Shown in pieces: positions 18,097-27,013 of a stretch of DNA of 64,000 bases. Under the pieces are notes generated by a model. That model searched no databases and was not told where the DNA came from. It was given only the letters and a program-made list of their open reading frames with translations. The position numbers and the translations under genes were made by a program. This DNA comes from Paenibacillus sp. Soil750 (GTDB lineage Bacteria; Bacillota; Bacilli; Paenibacillales; NBRC-103111): assembly GCF_001428045.1 (NCBI RefSeq), contig NZ_LMSD01000041.1, forward strand, positions 65,847 through 129,846. The letters are read 5' to 3'. Position 1 is the first letter of the stretch. Every line of letters begins with the position of its first letter.

Positions 18097-19794
18097 ATGG
18101 GTAAAAAACGATATCTACTTGCTCTTGCAGTGATTATGGTGTTCTCTCTCGTAACCGCTTGTTCTCAAAGCACAAGTTCCGGCGAAAAGGGAGCAGAAAA
18201 TTCGCCGACATCCGCTGCACAGAAGGGTGCTTCTGCTGAAGCCATCCAAAAGGGAACATACAAATTTGAAACACCAGTGACCATCACGACAGTCAAAGCC
18301 ACGGATGCCACCATGAAGTTCAAGAACGGTGAGACCATGGAAAACAATGTGCACACGAAGTGGGCACACGATCAACTAGGTGTTGATCTGAAAGTTTTGT
18401 GGCAAGTACCCGGAGAACAATTTAATACGAAACTGAGATTGATGCTAACAGCAAACGAATCGTTGCCTGATGTGCTCACCACACAGGATATGACGTTATT
18501 GGACGAATTGATTCAATCCGGCAAGTATCGAGATATCACAGCAGATTTCGAGAAATATGCATCGCCCAAGATGAAACAAATCTACAACGCGAACCCATTG
18601 AATTGGAGCCAAGTCACCTACGGTGGTAAAAAAATGGCTCTCCCAAACTTTGCTACTGCTGGGAATGACAACCCTGTGATGTGGGTCAGACAGGATTGGT
18701 TGGATAAACTCGGCCTCAAGGCTCCCAAGACATTTGAAGAGCTAGAAGCTGTCATGCAAGCTTTCTTGGACAAAAAGCCTGGTGGATCTGACAACGTTAT
18801 CCCACTTGGAGCAAGTCTAGGCTCTGGTGGATCTTCCCCTAATCCGTTCACGAGCTGGCTTGGAGAGACCTCGTGGGTGTTCGGGGCTTTGGGCACGGTA
18901 CCTTATCAGTGGTTGGAGAAAGATGGGAAATTGGTTCATGGATCGACGCTTCCGGCGATGAAAGATGGCTTGGCGAAGCTTAGGGACTGGTACAATAAAG
19001 GCTATCTTTCGAAAGAAGCCGGCCTTCATGACGAGAATAAATTGGCTGAGTTGATCGCTCAAGGTCGCGTAGGTATTGTAGTGGCTCCTTCGTGGATGTC
19101 CGGTTGGCCGAATACGGATATGCAGAAGAATGTGGCGGGATCCATCATGAAGCCGTATCCGCTGCCAACGCTGAATGGCAAAATAGAAGCGCGTGACACG
19201 ACCTACTTAAGAGGCGGCTTATTGGTTAAAAAAGATTTCCAACATGTCGATGCGCTATTCCTATACTTGAATCGGATATTTGGTGCTGTAAACCCTGAAG
19301 AGGGCAGCGAGTTTGTGAATGGGTGGGCGAAGGATTACGATTATACAATCAAAGCGGATGGCACCTACTCCGTGACCGAAGGGGATATTCCAGGGGGCAA
19401 AGTCAGTCCCGCTAAATATCTGCTAATCGAACCGAAAGATCCATTTATCGGAATGAAGTTGAGAGCAGATGTCAGCAGAGGGAAAACTCCAGTAACGCCG
19501 AGTGAGAAGAAAATTGCCGTTAGCGGTCAAGATGGTCTCAAGGCAGCTGAAATTGTCGATGATGGTTGGAAAGCCGGTATCTATATTCCTCAAGCGTACA
19601 CGGGTGCGAATACGCCGGCGATGCAATCCAAAGGTGGTATTCTCGTCAAATTGGAGGGGGATACATTTATCAATATTATTTATGGTAAAAAGCCTGTTAC
19701 CGAATTCGATAACTTCGTAAAAGAGTGGAAGAGCCTAGGCGGCGATGATATGACCAAAGAAGTAAATGATTGGTACTCGAAAATGAAGAAATAG
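18097..19794 (+). CDS. Extracellular sugar-binding lipoprotein, LplA type
   Basis: Receptor of 565 residues with lipobox LVTAC (Cys22). Long cluster-1 binding-protein fold; the word NAFxSWLGE-like segment NPFTSWLGETSW lies near residue 250 and aromatic residues expected to stack on sugar are scattered through both lobes. AAAGGGAGG lies 13 bp before the ATG, a longish spacing with no better start. It is the natural partner of the permeases at 12.7-14.5 kb, which lack a receptor, and is driven by the duplicated operator just upstream. A strong terminator follows. Confidence 0.9.
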   Translation: MGKKRYLLALAVIMVFSLVTACSQSTSSGEKGAENSPTSAAQKGASAEAIQKGTYKFETPVTITTVKATDATMKFKNGETMENNVHTKWAHDQLGVDLKVLWQVPGEQFNTKLRLMLTANESLPDVLTTQDMTLLDELIQSGKYRDITADFEKYASPKMKQIYNANPLNWSQVTYGGKKMALPNFATAGNDNPVMWVRQDWLDKLGLKAPKTFEELEAVMQAFLDKKPGGSDNVIPLGASLGSGGSSPNPFTSWLGETSWVFGALGTVPYQWLEKDGKLVHGSTLPAMKDGLAKLRDWYNKGYLSKEAGLHDENKLAELIAQGRVGIVVAPSWMSGWPNTDMQKNVAGSIMKPYPLPTLNGKIEARDTTYLRGGLLVKKDFQHVDALFLYLNRIFGAVNPEEGSEFVNGWAKDYDYTIKADGTYSVTEGDIPGGKVSPAKYLLIEPKDPFIGMKLRADVSRGKTPVTPSEKKIAVSGQDGLKAAEIVDDGWKAGIYIPQAYTGANTPAMQSKGGILVKLEGDTFINIIYGKKPVTEFDNFVKEWKSLGGDDMTKEVNDWYSKMKK

Positions 19795-19804
19795 AATGAA
19801 TGGG

Positions 19805-19830
19805 GCCCGCTGGAAATCAGCGGGCTTTTT
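19805..19830 (+). terminator. Strong terminator after lipoprotein gene
   Basis: Perfect stem GCCCGCTG / CAGCGGGC with loop GAAAT and five T. Confidence 0.92.
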
Positions 19831-19876
19831 GTTAAAGTAGGCCCAATCACAAAGATGAAGTGGGAGTGAATAGATT

Positions 19877-21499
19877 GTGAGTCAACCGGGAAAAGAACGG
19901 GATGTAAGAGGTTTTGTTAGAGCAAAAGGAAGTAAACTTGTTAATGGAGATGGCCGAGAAATCATCCTGCGGGGTGTCGGATTTGGCAATTGGCTGCTAC
20001 CAGAAGGGTATATGTGGAAATTTCCGGAGCAAGGGGATCGGCCTAGACGGATCGAACAAATGGTCGAGAATTTGATTGGTCCTGCGAAAGCCGAATGGTT
20101 CTGGGAGTTGTATTACGAAAGGTATATAGGAGAGGCAGATATCGAACGAATTGCGGGAGAAGGTTTTAATTCCCTAAGAATTCCAATTAATGCACGCTTC
20201 CTGATGGAGGAAGGAGAGACGCTTCAGATTAAGGAGCATCATTTGGCTTATATAGATAGGGTAATCAAGTGGTGTAGAAACTATCACCTCTATGTCATCC
20301 TGGATTTGCACGGTGCGCCTGGCGGGCAGACGGGTTCAAATATTGACGATTCGGAGAAGGATCATCCCAACTTATTTACGGATGAAAATAACAAGCAGCT
20401 GACCATCGGGTTGTGGCGGATGCTGGCAGACCATTATAAAGACGAATGGATCGTGGCTGGTTACGATTTATTGAACGAGCCGCTGCCTGATTGGTTTTCG
20501 GCATATAATCACCATATCATGCCGCTTTACAAGGAGATTGTTAGTGCTATTCGGGAAGTGGATACGCGTCATATGATCATTTTGGAAGGCGTTCATTGGG
20601 CGACCGCTTGGTCTATTTTTACCGAGAAGTTTGACGATAACCTGATGCTTCAATTCCATAAATACTGGAGTAATCCCGACACGGAGAGCCTAAGTCCTTA
20701 TTTGGCAAAAAGAGAGGAGTGGAACGTGCCGATCTTTATGGGCGAAGGCGGGGAAAATAGTAACGAATGGTACATCGGAGCCTTTCAATTATTCGAGGAG
20801 CACGGCATATCATGGAACTTCTGGCCATGGAAAAAGTTAGACACAGAGAATACTCCCTGCTCTATTAATATGCCGAACAATTGGCATTTGTTGATCCGAT
20901 ATTTGGAAGGGGGAGACTGCCCAAATCCAGCTATCGCTGAGAGCATTTTATGGGAATACCTAAACAATCTAGCATTGGTGAATTGCACCTATCATTCGGA
21001 TGTTGTTCGATCCCTATTTCGGAGAGCACCGATTCGAATTCCTTCTATCTTTTACGGGTTTAAAGGTAAAGGGGTCAGTTTCGGAACGACCTTAGACCAT
21101 GAGAATCTCATTGGATTCCGTGAACAGGACTGCACCGATATCCGTTTCGTGGAGGGGGGAGAGTTGAGGTCGAATTTTTGGCATGGACGGGGGAAGTCGG
21201 ATAAACGCTTGTTCGTTCAATTAGCTGCAGGTGACTGGCTAGCATATGAAGTTACAGTCAACGATTCGCATTCGGCCAAGTTTACGATTCGGATGATGAT
21301 TAGCCCCGTCGAAGAGAGCGCTTGTATGAAGCTCACAATCAATGGTGAGGATTCCGGCAGTCTGGAAGTCGCTGGTGACGAGAATAGCTGGCAGCAAGTT
21401 GAGCTAAACGTCATGCCTCCTCTGGGAACGGAGCGGATGAGTTTGGTCATCCTGGCAGAGCAGAACGCAGTTCGGATTGAATGGATTGAAATTGGTTAG
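19877..21499 (+). CDS. Glycoside hydrolase family 5 enzyme with C-terminal CBM6-like domain
   Basis: Endo- or exo-acting beta-glycosidase of 540 residues. The TIM barrel of GH5 spans about 15-370: LRGVGFGNWL at the start, RIPIN, the general acid Glu201 in LLNEPL, and the nucleophile Glu290 in MGEGGE, followed by WNFWPWK. Residues about 400-540 look like a CBM6-type sandwich (LAAGDWLAYEVTV). There is no signal peptide, so it should act in the cytoplasm on imported oligosaccharides. GTG start with GGGAG 10 bp upstream. Exact substrate (beta-glucan, mannan or other) cannot be told. Confidence 0.85.
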   Translation: MSQPGKERDVRGFVRAKGSKLVNGDGREIILRGVGFGNWLLPEGYMWKFPEQGDRPRRIEQMVENLIGPAKAEWFWELYYERYIGEADIERIAGEGFNSLRIPINARFLMEEGETLQIKEHHLAYIDRVIKWCRNYHLYVILDLHGAPGGQTGSNIDDSEKDHPNLFTDENNKQLTIGLWRMLADHYKDEWIVAGYDLLNEPLPDWFSAYNHHIMPLYKEIVSAIREVDTRHMIILEGVHWATAWSIFTEKFDDNLMLQFHKYWSNPDTESLSPYLAKREEWNVPIFMGEGGENSNEWYIGAFQLFEEHGISWNFWPWKKLDTENTPCSINMPNNWHLLIRYLEGGDCPNPAIAESILWEYLNNLALVNCTYHSDVVRSLFRRAPIRIPSIFYGFKGKGVSFGTTLDHENLIGFREQDCTDIRFVEGGELRSNFWHGRGKSDKRLFVQLAAGDWLAYEVTVNDSHSAKFTIRMMISPVEESACMKLTINGEDSGSLEVAGDENSWQQVELNVMPPLGTERMSLVILAEQNAVRIEWIEIG

Positions 21500-21511
21500 A
21501 AGATCCTTAAA

Positions 21512-21576
21512 ATCTTAACAAATTCCTAGGTCATCTTAAAACTTTATCTCTACCTCGAATGTAAGCGCTGTAATAA
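21512..21576 (+). promoter_or_regulatory. Putative response-regulator operator and promoter (copy B)
   Basis: Second copy of the site at 17984: ATCTTAACAAATTC at 21512 and ATCTTAAAACTTTATC at 21533, again 21 bp apart, then AAGCGCTG 30 bp after the second repeat and a TAATAA -10 at 21571. TGTAAGCGCTGTAA also matches cre at 12 of 14 positions. The likeness to copy A extends over some 65 bp, while the genes they drive are unrelated, which points to shared control. Confidence 0.65.
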
Positions 21577-21597
21577 GATGAAGTAGGGGTGATCATA

Positions 21598-22692
21598 GTG
21601 AAGTTTACGAAGAGGATAGTCGTAGCAATGACAGTTCTAGTTCTATCGGTTGTCGGAGCCATCGTCTTGTATGCTTCAGTTGGAGCTGATTCGGGTCAGA
21701 CTTCTATTGCGATGGTGAATGGCAGCGTGATCACAACGCAAGAATTCAAGAGCGAGTTGGATAAGCAAAGAGCTTCGGTCATCGACTATTTCTATCGGTC
21801 CAAAGGTGTGGCATATGGAAAGAATTTCTGGGAAACGGACTATAATGGCGAGAATCCGGAAGAGACAGCCAAAAAGGAAGCCTTAGATGAAGTTATCAGA
21901 TTCAAGATTGAGCTGGAACTTGCCGAACAACACGGTTTGATACAAGGGACATCCTATGATGATTTGCTCCTAGAAATGGATAAAGAGAATAAGCGAAGGC
22001 TTGCCGCCGTAAAAGCTCGCGAACCCATATATGGCCCTGCCCAATTGGATGAAAGTACATTTATGAACTATTACATAAGTAAACTGCGGACGCAATTGAA
22101 GGAAAAGCTGTCCGAGGATGAACTGAACGTGACCGAAGAGGATCTCAAGCGGCATTACGAGCTTATCAAGGATACGTTGTTCACTCTGGAGGACAGGATT
22201 AGATTTCAAAAAATCTCCGTTTCTTATAGGGAAGATGTACAGAGCAACATGAATAATTCAAAGAAACAATCCATCAAGAAACGGATGGACGCCATCAAAC
22301 TTCTCTTGGATCAAGGAGAAGAGATGGATCAAGCGATAAGCGAACTGCAAGGCGAGAATGATGCTTTTGTGGTCCGATTTACCGAGGAGAACTTGAATAA
22401 GGATACCGCTGGCACCTATTTCAAGTCTCAGGCAGTTCTCTATTCCGTACTTGCAAATAACATGGGAGTTAATCAGGTCAGCTCTGTATTGGATGAGACG
22501 ATGCAGGGGGAGTATGTTCTTGTAAAGGTCGTGGATCGAGAAAAAAGTGGCTATAAGAGCTATGACGAGAGTAAACGTAATGTGTGGAAAAATTATGTGG
22601 ACACCGCATATGGTGACTATTTGGATAAGCGCATTCGAGAAGCTAAGGTTGATATCGATGAAAGCACTTATAAAAATATTCATGTGCACTAA
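21598..22692 (+). CDS. Membrane-anchored SurA/PrsA-like peptidyl-prolyl isomerase or foldase
   Basis: Protein of 364 residues. A single N-terminal transmembrane helix (about 8-28, no lipobox) holds an extracytoplasmic SurA-N-like helical region that begins with the hallmark AMVNGSVITTQEFKSEL. A parvulin-like part follows at about 200-330 (IRFQKISVSY, then GEEMDQAISEL), but the usual parvulin active-site residues are not obvious, so it may be a chaperone without isomerase activity. The GTG at 21598 has AGGGG 8 bp upstream; an in-frame GTG at 21589 overlaps that site. It lies between the GH5 gene and a giant secreted protein and may help that protein fold. Confidence 0.7.
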   Translation: MKFTKRIVVAMTVLVLSVVGAIVLYASVGADSGQTSIAMVNGSVITTQEFKSELDKQRASVIDYFYRSKGVAYGKNFWETDYNGENPEETAKKEALDEVIRFKIELELAEQHGLIQGTSYDDLLLEMDKENKRRLAAVKAREPIYGPAQLDESTFMNYYISKLRTQLKEKLSEDELNVTEEDLKRHYELIKDTLFTLEDRIRFQKISVSYREDVQSNMNNSKKQSIKKRMDAIKLLLDQGEEMDQAISELQGENDAFVVRFTEENLNKDTAGTYFKSQAVLYSVLANNMGVNQVSSVLDETMQGEYVLVKVVDREKSGYKSYDESKRNVWKNYVDTAYGDYLDKRIREAKVDIDESTYKNIHVH

Positions 22693-22711
22693 ACGTTTTT
22701 AATATCATTCT

Positions 22712-22725
22712 TGGAAGCGGTTTCT
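22712..22725 (+). promoter_or_regulatory. Candidate cre (CcpA) site before the beta-helix gene
   Basis: TGGAAGCGGTTTCT matches TGNAARCGNWWWCA at 13 of 14 positions. It lies about 100 bp before the start codon. The following bases to 22758 also form an imperfect hairpin ending in six T (CGGT/ACCG arms), so the foldase gene may terminate here. Confidence 0.45.
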
Positions 22726-22822
22726 CGACCTCGAGGGGAGTCACCGTTTTTTAAGATAAACATTAACCGTACTATTCTCATGCGATTAGTGTGGTTAAAC
22801 ATGACGATAAGGAGGATAAGTG

Positions 22823-25800
22823 ATGAAGAAAACGAAAGGGTCCAGGTTGTTAAGTTTGCTTCTGGGAATCGTTGTCTTGGTAACAGGCTTCCTACCAATG
22901 GCCGCACCGTCAACGGTTTATGCAACAGGCTCCGTTTATTATGTGGATTCGATAGGCGGCGATGATGCGAACGCTGGAACAGCTTCCGGATCAGCTTGGC
23001 AATCGCTGAGTAAAGTCAACAGTACCGTCTTTGAGCCTGGCGACGCCATTATGTTCAAGGCAGACGGTGTATGGACGGGTACGCTTTCTCCCCAAGGCTC
23101 AGGGACTGAGGGAAATCCTATTACCATTGACATGTATGGTACCGGCCGTAAGCCATTGATCGCCGGGGCTGGCGCTGCAGCAGCTGTCTATTTTAACAAT
23201 CAGGAGCAGTGGGAAGTCCGAAATCTGGAAATCACCAATGATGCGGCAACGAAGGCAGTACGCAGAGGCATACATGTGGACGGCACCAGTGGCGGCTACA
23301 GTAATCCTAGAGTTTTTAAGCATTTTCTTTTTGAAAACCTAGAGATCCATAATGTGAAGGGTGATACCGCCACCGATTATGCCCATAACGGCGGTATTAT
23401 CGTCTGGGGAACGAACTGGGATTATCATGTATCCGATGTTGTGGTGAATAACAGCAAGATTTATTCCGTTGATAGCGTGGGCATTTACATTTATGGCGCG
23501 CAAAAGAGATATGCTGCTGACTCGAAAGTAACCAACAACGTCATTTATGATGTGGGTGCAGATGGAGCGTTCATCTTGGATACGACGAATGCGCTGATCG
23601 AAAATAACATCGTACATGACACGCATGTAAGAGCCAGCGGATATCATGTTCCGCTTTGGGTCTTTTCAGCGAAGGACGCGTTGATTCAGAACAATGAAGT
23701 TTACAATACAGCGCCAGGCGGAGACGCAATGGCTTATGATGCGGATTACAAGAGCGACGGAACCATTATTCAATATAACTACAGCCATAACAATGCAGGC
23801 GGCGCCTTCTTGGTTGTCAATGATGGTACGGTTGCGAGCAACGCCAATACCAATACGACAATCCGCTACAACATTAGCCAGAATGACAGCGGTGCCGTGT
23901 TCAATTTTAGCGGAACTCCGGATACTACTCATATCTATAACAACACGGTATATCTGCCTAGATATTCGAACGCGAAAGTGGTGGATTATTTAAACTGGGG
24001 CGGTTATGCCAAAAATACGTACTTCACGAACAATATCATCACGAATCTCGGAACCGGCGGTTACAATTTTGCCGGCAGTACGAATAATGTGTTTGATCAC
24101 AATCTGTTCTTTGGCAACCATCCGGCCAGCGAACCCACGGATGCCAATAAGATTACGGCGGATCCGATGCTTGCCTCTCCCGGTTCGGGCGGTATAGGTA
24201 AAGATACGGTTGTCGGATACCAGCTTCTTTCTACATCTCCAGCTATTGGAGCGGGTAAATTGATGACGAACAACGGAGGCAAGGACTACTTCGGCAATCC
24301 GGTGTCGGCTGTGCAAGCGCCGAATATGGGTGCTTACCAAGGTCCAGGACTGGATCCCAATAATCTCCCTCCGCTCCCACCTCCGCCTGTGGAGGAAAAT
24401 TTGTTGAAGAATCCGGGGTTTGAAACAGGTGATTTCACTAATTGGCCGACTCATTATAATGGGGCAACCATTGAGAGCAACAATGCCCTTACCGGTACTT
24501 ACGCAGCCAAGCTTACAGGGAATACGGCTGGTGTTGAGCAGACCATCAGTGGATTGTATCCGAATACGATCTACAAATTGTATGGAAATGGCAAGAGCGC
24601 AGGCGGGGGCGATGCCGTATTTGGCGTCAAAAATTATGGCGGCAGCTCCAAAGATGTGCATATGAGTGCTACCAGTTATACGAGGAAAGAGCTTACGTTT
24701 ACGACGGGCAGTACCAACACCAGTGCTACGATATATTTATATAAAAGCGGCGGCAGCGGGGACGTTTACTTCGATGACTTGGAATTAATCCAGTACAGCG
24801 CATCGCCGGGCGGACCTGTTGAACCTGATCCCGTCTATACGGAAGGATCTGATGATGAGTTCAATGAGGCCCTGCTGAATTCACAATGGCACTGGACACG
24901 GGAGAATCCAGCGAAATGGTCGCTAAGCACCAACCCGGGGTATATGAGAATTGTCAGTGAAAACGGAGATATCGCGGGCGGAAGTGCCGATGCCAAGAAC
25001 ATCCTTCTCACGGGTGCGCCTGAAGGAAACTGGGCTATTGATACGAAGCTCGAAGGCAAGCCGAATTCGCAGTGGTCGCAAGGTGGATTGGTCGTCTATG
25101 TAAATGACGATACCTATATCCGAATGACCCGGTTGTATGGTAGCGGCAATCAGTTACAATTTGACGTTAAGGTTGGTGGTGTACGTACTCATATGGAGGT
25201 ACCCGATACAATTGGGTCGACGGTATCTTATCTTCGAATTGTTAAGTATGGAGATAAGTATGCCGGCTATTATTCGGTAGACGGTGTCGCTTATACCCAG
25301 ATAGGCAACACAGTAATTGCTAACCTTGATGATCCCAAAATCGGTCTCATTGTGTGTGGGGGAACGGGACTTACCGCGGATTTTGACTATTTCCATATAC
25401 AAACTAGTGGTATTACGGAACCGCCACCACCACCGCCGCCTATCCCTGTCGCAGTGTCTGGTGTTTCGCTGAATAAATCCGCATTGAGTCTGAAAGTCGG
25501 TGGGACAGCCACATTGTCAGCAGTCGTATCTCCTTCTAATGCTGCCAATAAAGCGGTGACATGGAGCTCAAACAATGCCGCCGTAGCGCAGGTGGATGCG
25601 GGTGGAAACATCACTGCTGTAAGTGAGGGGACAGCTTCGGTTACGGTGACGACAGTAGACGGCTCCAAAACGGCCGTTTGTTTCGTAGAGGTTGTGTCTG
25701 CGAGCAATTTGCTGAACAACCCGGGATTTGAAACAGGTGATTTTACCAACTGGCCATCGAATTTTAACCAGGCAGCCATTGTGAATACGAATACCCATAC

Positions 25801-26794
25801 AGGAACGTACGCTGCCAAGTTGGCAACCGCATATGGGGGAATCGAACAGATCGTAACCGGACTTTCACCCAATACAACGTATACGCTTTCTGCATGGGCC
25901 ATGGGAATCAATGGTGAATTCGGCGTAAGAGATTTCGGTAGTTACAAACGTCAAGTCTATATAAACTCGACGGCTTATACGAGAAATGAGATTACGTTTA
26001 CCACAGGCAGTACAAACACAAGCGCGACCATTCTCATGTACAAACGTGCTGCGGCAGGCGAGGCGTACTTTGACGACTTTGAACTTGTTCAGCAAAGCGC
26101 GCCAACTACGCCGCCACCTGTCTCGGTAACCGGGGTCTCGCTAGACCATACCGGATTGAGTTTGAAAATCGGCGCGACGGCTACTTTGTTGGCTACGGTC
26201 GCACCATCCAATGCCGCTAATAAAGCGGTAACCTGGAGCTCGAACAATCCCTCCGTGGCAACTGTGGATGCGAATGGCATCGTAACTGCTGTTGGTGAGG
26301 GAACTGCTTCGATAACCGTGACGACAGTTGACGGAACCAAAACAGCCGTTTGCGTTGTGGAGGTTGTACCTGCAATTCCTACAATTAATTTGCTGAACAA
26401 CCCCGGATTTGAGACAGGAGATTTCACGAACTGGCCATCCCATTTTAACCAATCAGCCATCGTGAATACGAACACTCGTACAGGGACGTACGCAGCCAAA
26501 TTGGCAACTGCCTACGGGGGGATCGAGCAAATCGTAACGGGACTGACGCCAAACACAACCTATACGATCTCCGCTTGGGCTAAGGCAGTGGGGGGAGGCG
26601 CTGCACAGTTCGGAGTAAGGAATTTCGGTAGTTACCAACGTCAGGTGTATGTGAATTCTGCGGATTATACAAGGAAAGAATACACATTCACTACAGGAAG
26701 TACGAATACAAGTGCGACGATATTTATGTATAAACATGTGGTGGATGGTGAAGTTTACTTCGATGACTTAGAGCTTGTTCAGGTCAGTTCTTGA
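22823..26794 (+). CDS. Secreted multidomain beta-helix protein with CBM, GH43_C2-like and Big2 domains
   Basis: Secreted protein of 1323 residues. A signal peptide ends at about residue 34 (VYA). Residues 36-515 form a right-handed parallel beta-helix with repeated Asn-rich turns (IENNIVHD, IQNNEVYN, IQYNYSHNN), as in pectate lyases and other polysaccharide lyases or GH28-like enzymes. Next come a CBM_4_9-like domain from 526, a laminin-G/GH43-C2-like domain at about 675-860, a Big2 domain at 878-955, a CBM from 962, a second Big2 at 1100-1180 and a third CBM from 1189. There is no sortase or SLH anchor. GTG at 22820 is in frame, but AAGGAGG spacing favours ATG 22823. Likely polysaccharide lyase or hydrolase; the activity is not proven. 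Confidence 0.8.
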   Translation: MKKTKGSRLLSLLLGIVVLVTGFLPMAAPSTVYATGSVYYVDSIGGDDANAGTASGSAWQSLSKVNSTVFEPGDAIMFKADGVWTGTLSPQGSGTEGNPITIDMYGTGRKPLIAGAGAAAAVYFNNQEQWEVRNLEITNDAATKAVRRGIHVDGTSGGYSNPRVFKHFLFENLEIHNVKGDTATDYAHNGGIIVWGTNWDYHVSDVVVNNSKIYSVDSVGIYIYGAQKRYAADSKVTNNVIYDVGADGAFILDTTNALIENNIVHDTHVRASGYHVPLWVFSAKDALIQNNEVYNTAPGGDAMAYDADYKSDGTIIQYNYSHNNAGGAFLVVNDGTVASNANTNTTIRYNISQNDSGAVFNFSGTPDTTHIYNNTVYLPRYSNAKVVDYLNWGGYAKNTYFTNNIITNLGTGGYNFAGSTNNVFDHNLFFGNHPASEPTDANKITADPMLASPGSGGIGKDTVVGYQLLSTSPAIGAGKLMTNNGGKDYFGNPVSAVQAPNMGAYQGPGLDPNNLPPLPPPPVEENLLKNPGFETGDFTNWPTHYNGATIESNNALTGTYAAKLTGNTAGVEQTISGLYPNTIYKLYGNGKSAGGGDAVFGVKNYGGSSKDVHMSATSYTRKELTFTTGSTNTSATIYLYKSGGSGDVYFDDLELIQYSASPGGPVEPDPVYTEGSDDEFNEALLNSQWHWTRENPAKWSLSTNPGYMRIVSENGDIAGGSADAKNILLTGAPEGNWAIDTKLEGKPNSQWSQGGLVVYVNDDTYIRMTRLYGSGNQLQFDVKVGGVRTHMEVPDTIGSTVSYLRIVKYGDKYAGYYSVDGVAYTQIGNTVIANLDDPKIGLIVCGGTGLTADFDYFHIQTSGITEPPPPPPPIPVAVSGVSLNKSALSLKVGGTATLSAVVSPSNAANKAVTWSSNNAAVAQVDAGGNITAVSEGTASVTVTTVDGSKTAVCFVEVVSASNLLNNPGFETGDFTNWPSNFNQAAIVNTNTHTGTYAAKLATAYGGIEQIVTGLSPNTTYTLSAWAMGINGEFGVRDFGSYKRQVYINSTAYTRNEITFTTGSTNTSATILMYKRAAAGEAYFDDFELVQQSAPTTPPPVSVTGVSLDHTGLSLKIGATATLLATVAPSNAANKAVTWSSNNPSVATVDANGIVTAVGEGTASITVTTVDGTKTAVCVVEVVPAIPTINLLNNPGFETGDFTNWPSHFNQSAIVNTNTRTGTYAAKLATAYGGIEQIVTGLTPNTTYTISAWAKAVGGGAAQFGVRNFGSYQRQVYVNSADYTRKEYTFTTGSTNTSATIFMYKHVVDGEVYFDDLELVQVSS
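25456..26790 (+). repeat. Internal duplication: Big2-CBM module repeated in tandem
   Basis: The Big2-CBM unit starting near 25456 is repeated from about 26125. The CBMs that begin at 25706 and 26387 share long identical runs at protein level (for example NNPGFETGDFTNWPS and TYAAKLATAYGGIEQIVTGL), closer to each other than to the CBM at 24398, so this is a recent duplication. Confidence 0.8.
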
Positions 26795-26835
26795 GCTGCA
26801 TCATGGCATAGATGAAATAAGTGAGTAAGCCATAG

Positions 26836-26886
26836 AGGTTGGTTTCTTGTACATTCCCATGTACGAGTGACCAGCTTCTTTTTTTA
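26836..26886 (+). terminator. Terminator after the beta-helix gene
   Basis: Imperfect long stem centred on GTACAT-tccc-ATGTAC with outer AGGTTGGT/ACCAGCTT arms, followed by a run of T at 26879-26885. Confidence 0.75.
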
Positions 26887-26929
26887 TGCCAAAGTTATTT
26901 TCTCATAGCATTCCAAAAAATCTTAGATA

Positions 26930-26978
26930 TTGTGCACGCGCACCTTCCGATATACTGAGTATCAGAACCGGTTCGAAC
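26930..26978 (+). promoter_or_regulatory. Promoter with palindromes before third binding-protein gene
   Basis: TATACT at 26951-26956 is a fair -10, with TTGTGC at 26930-26935 as a weak -35 (15-bp spacer). GTGC-ACGC-GCAC (26932-26943) overlaps the spacer and GAACCGGTTC (26965-26974) follows the -10; both dyads could be operators. Confidence 0.4.
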
Positions 26979-27013
26979 GATCAGTAATCAGCATATAACG
27001 GGAGGGTCATCCG

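Noticed and set aside
23990..24661. 223-residue open frame on the minus strand
   Set aside because: It lies wholly inside the beta-helix gene, has no ribosome site, and arises from the biased codons of the repeats on the other strand. The minus frames at 25387-25911 and 26089-26499 are rejected for the same reason.
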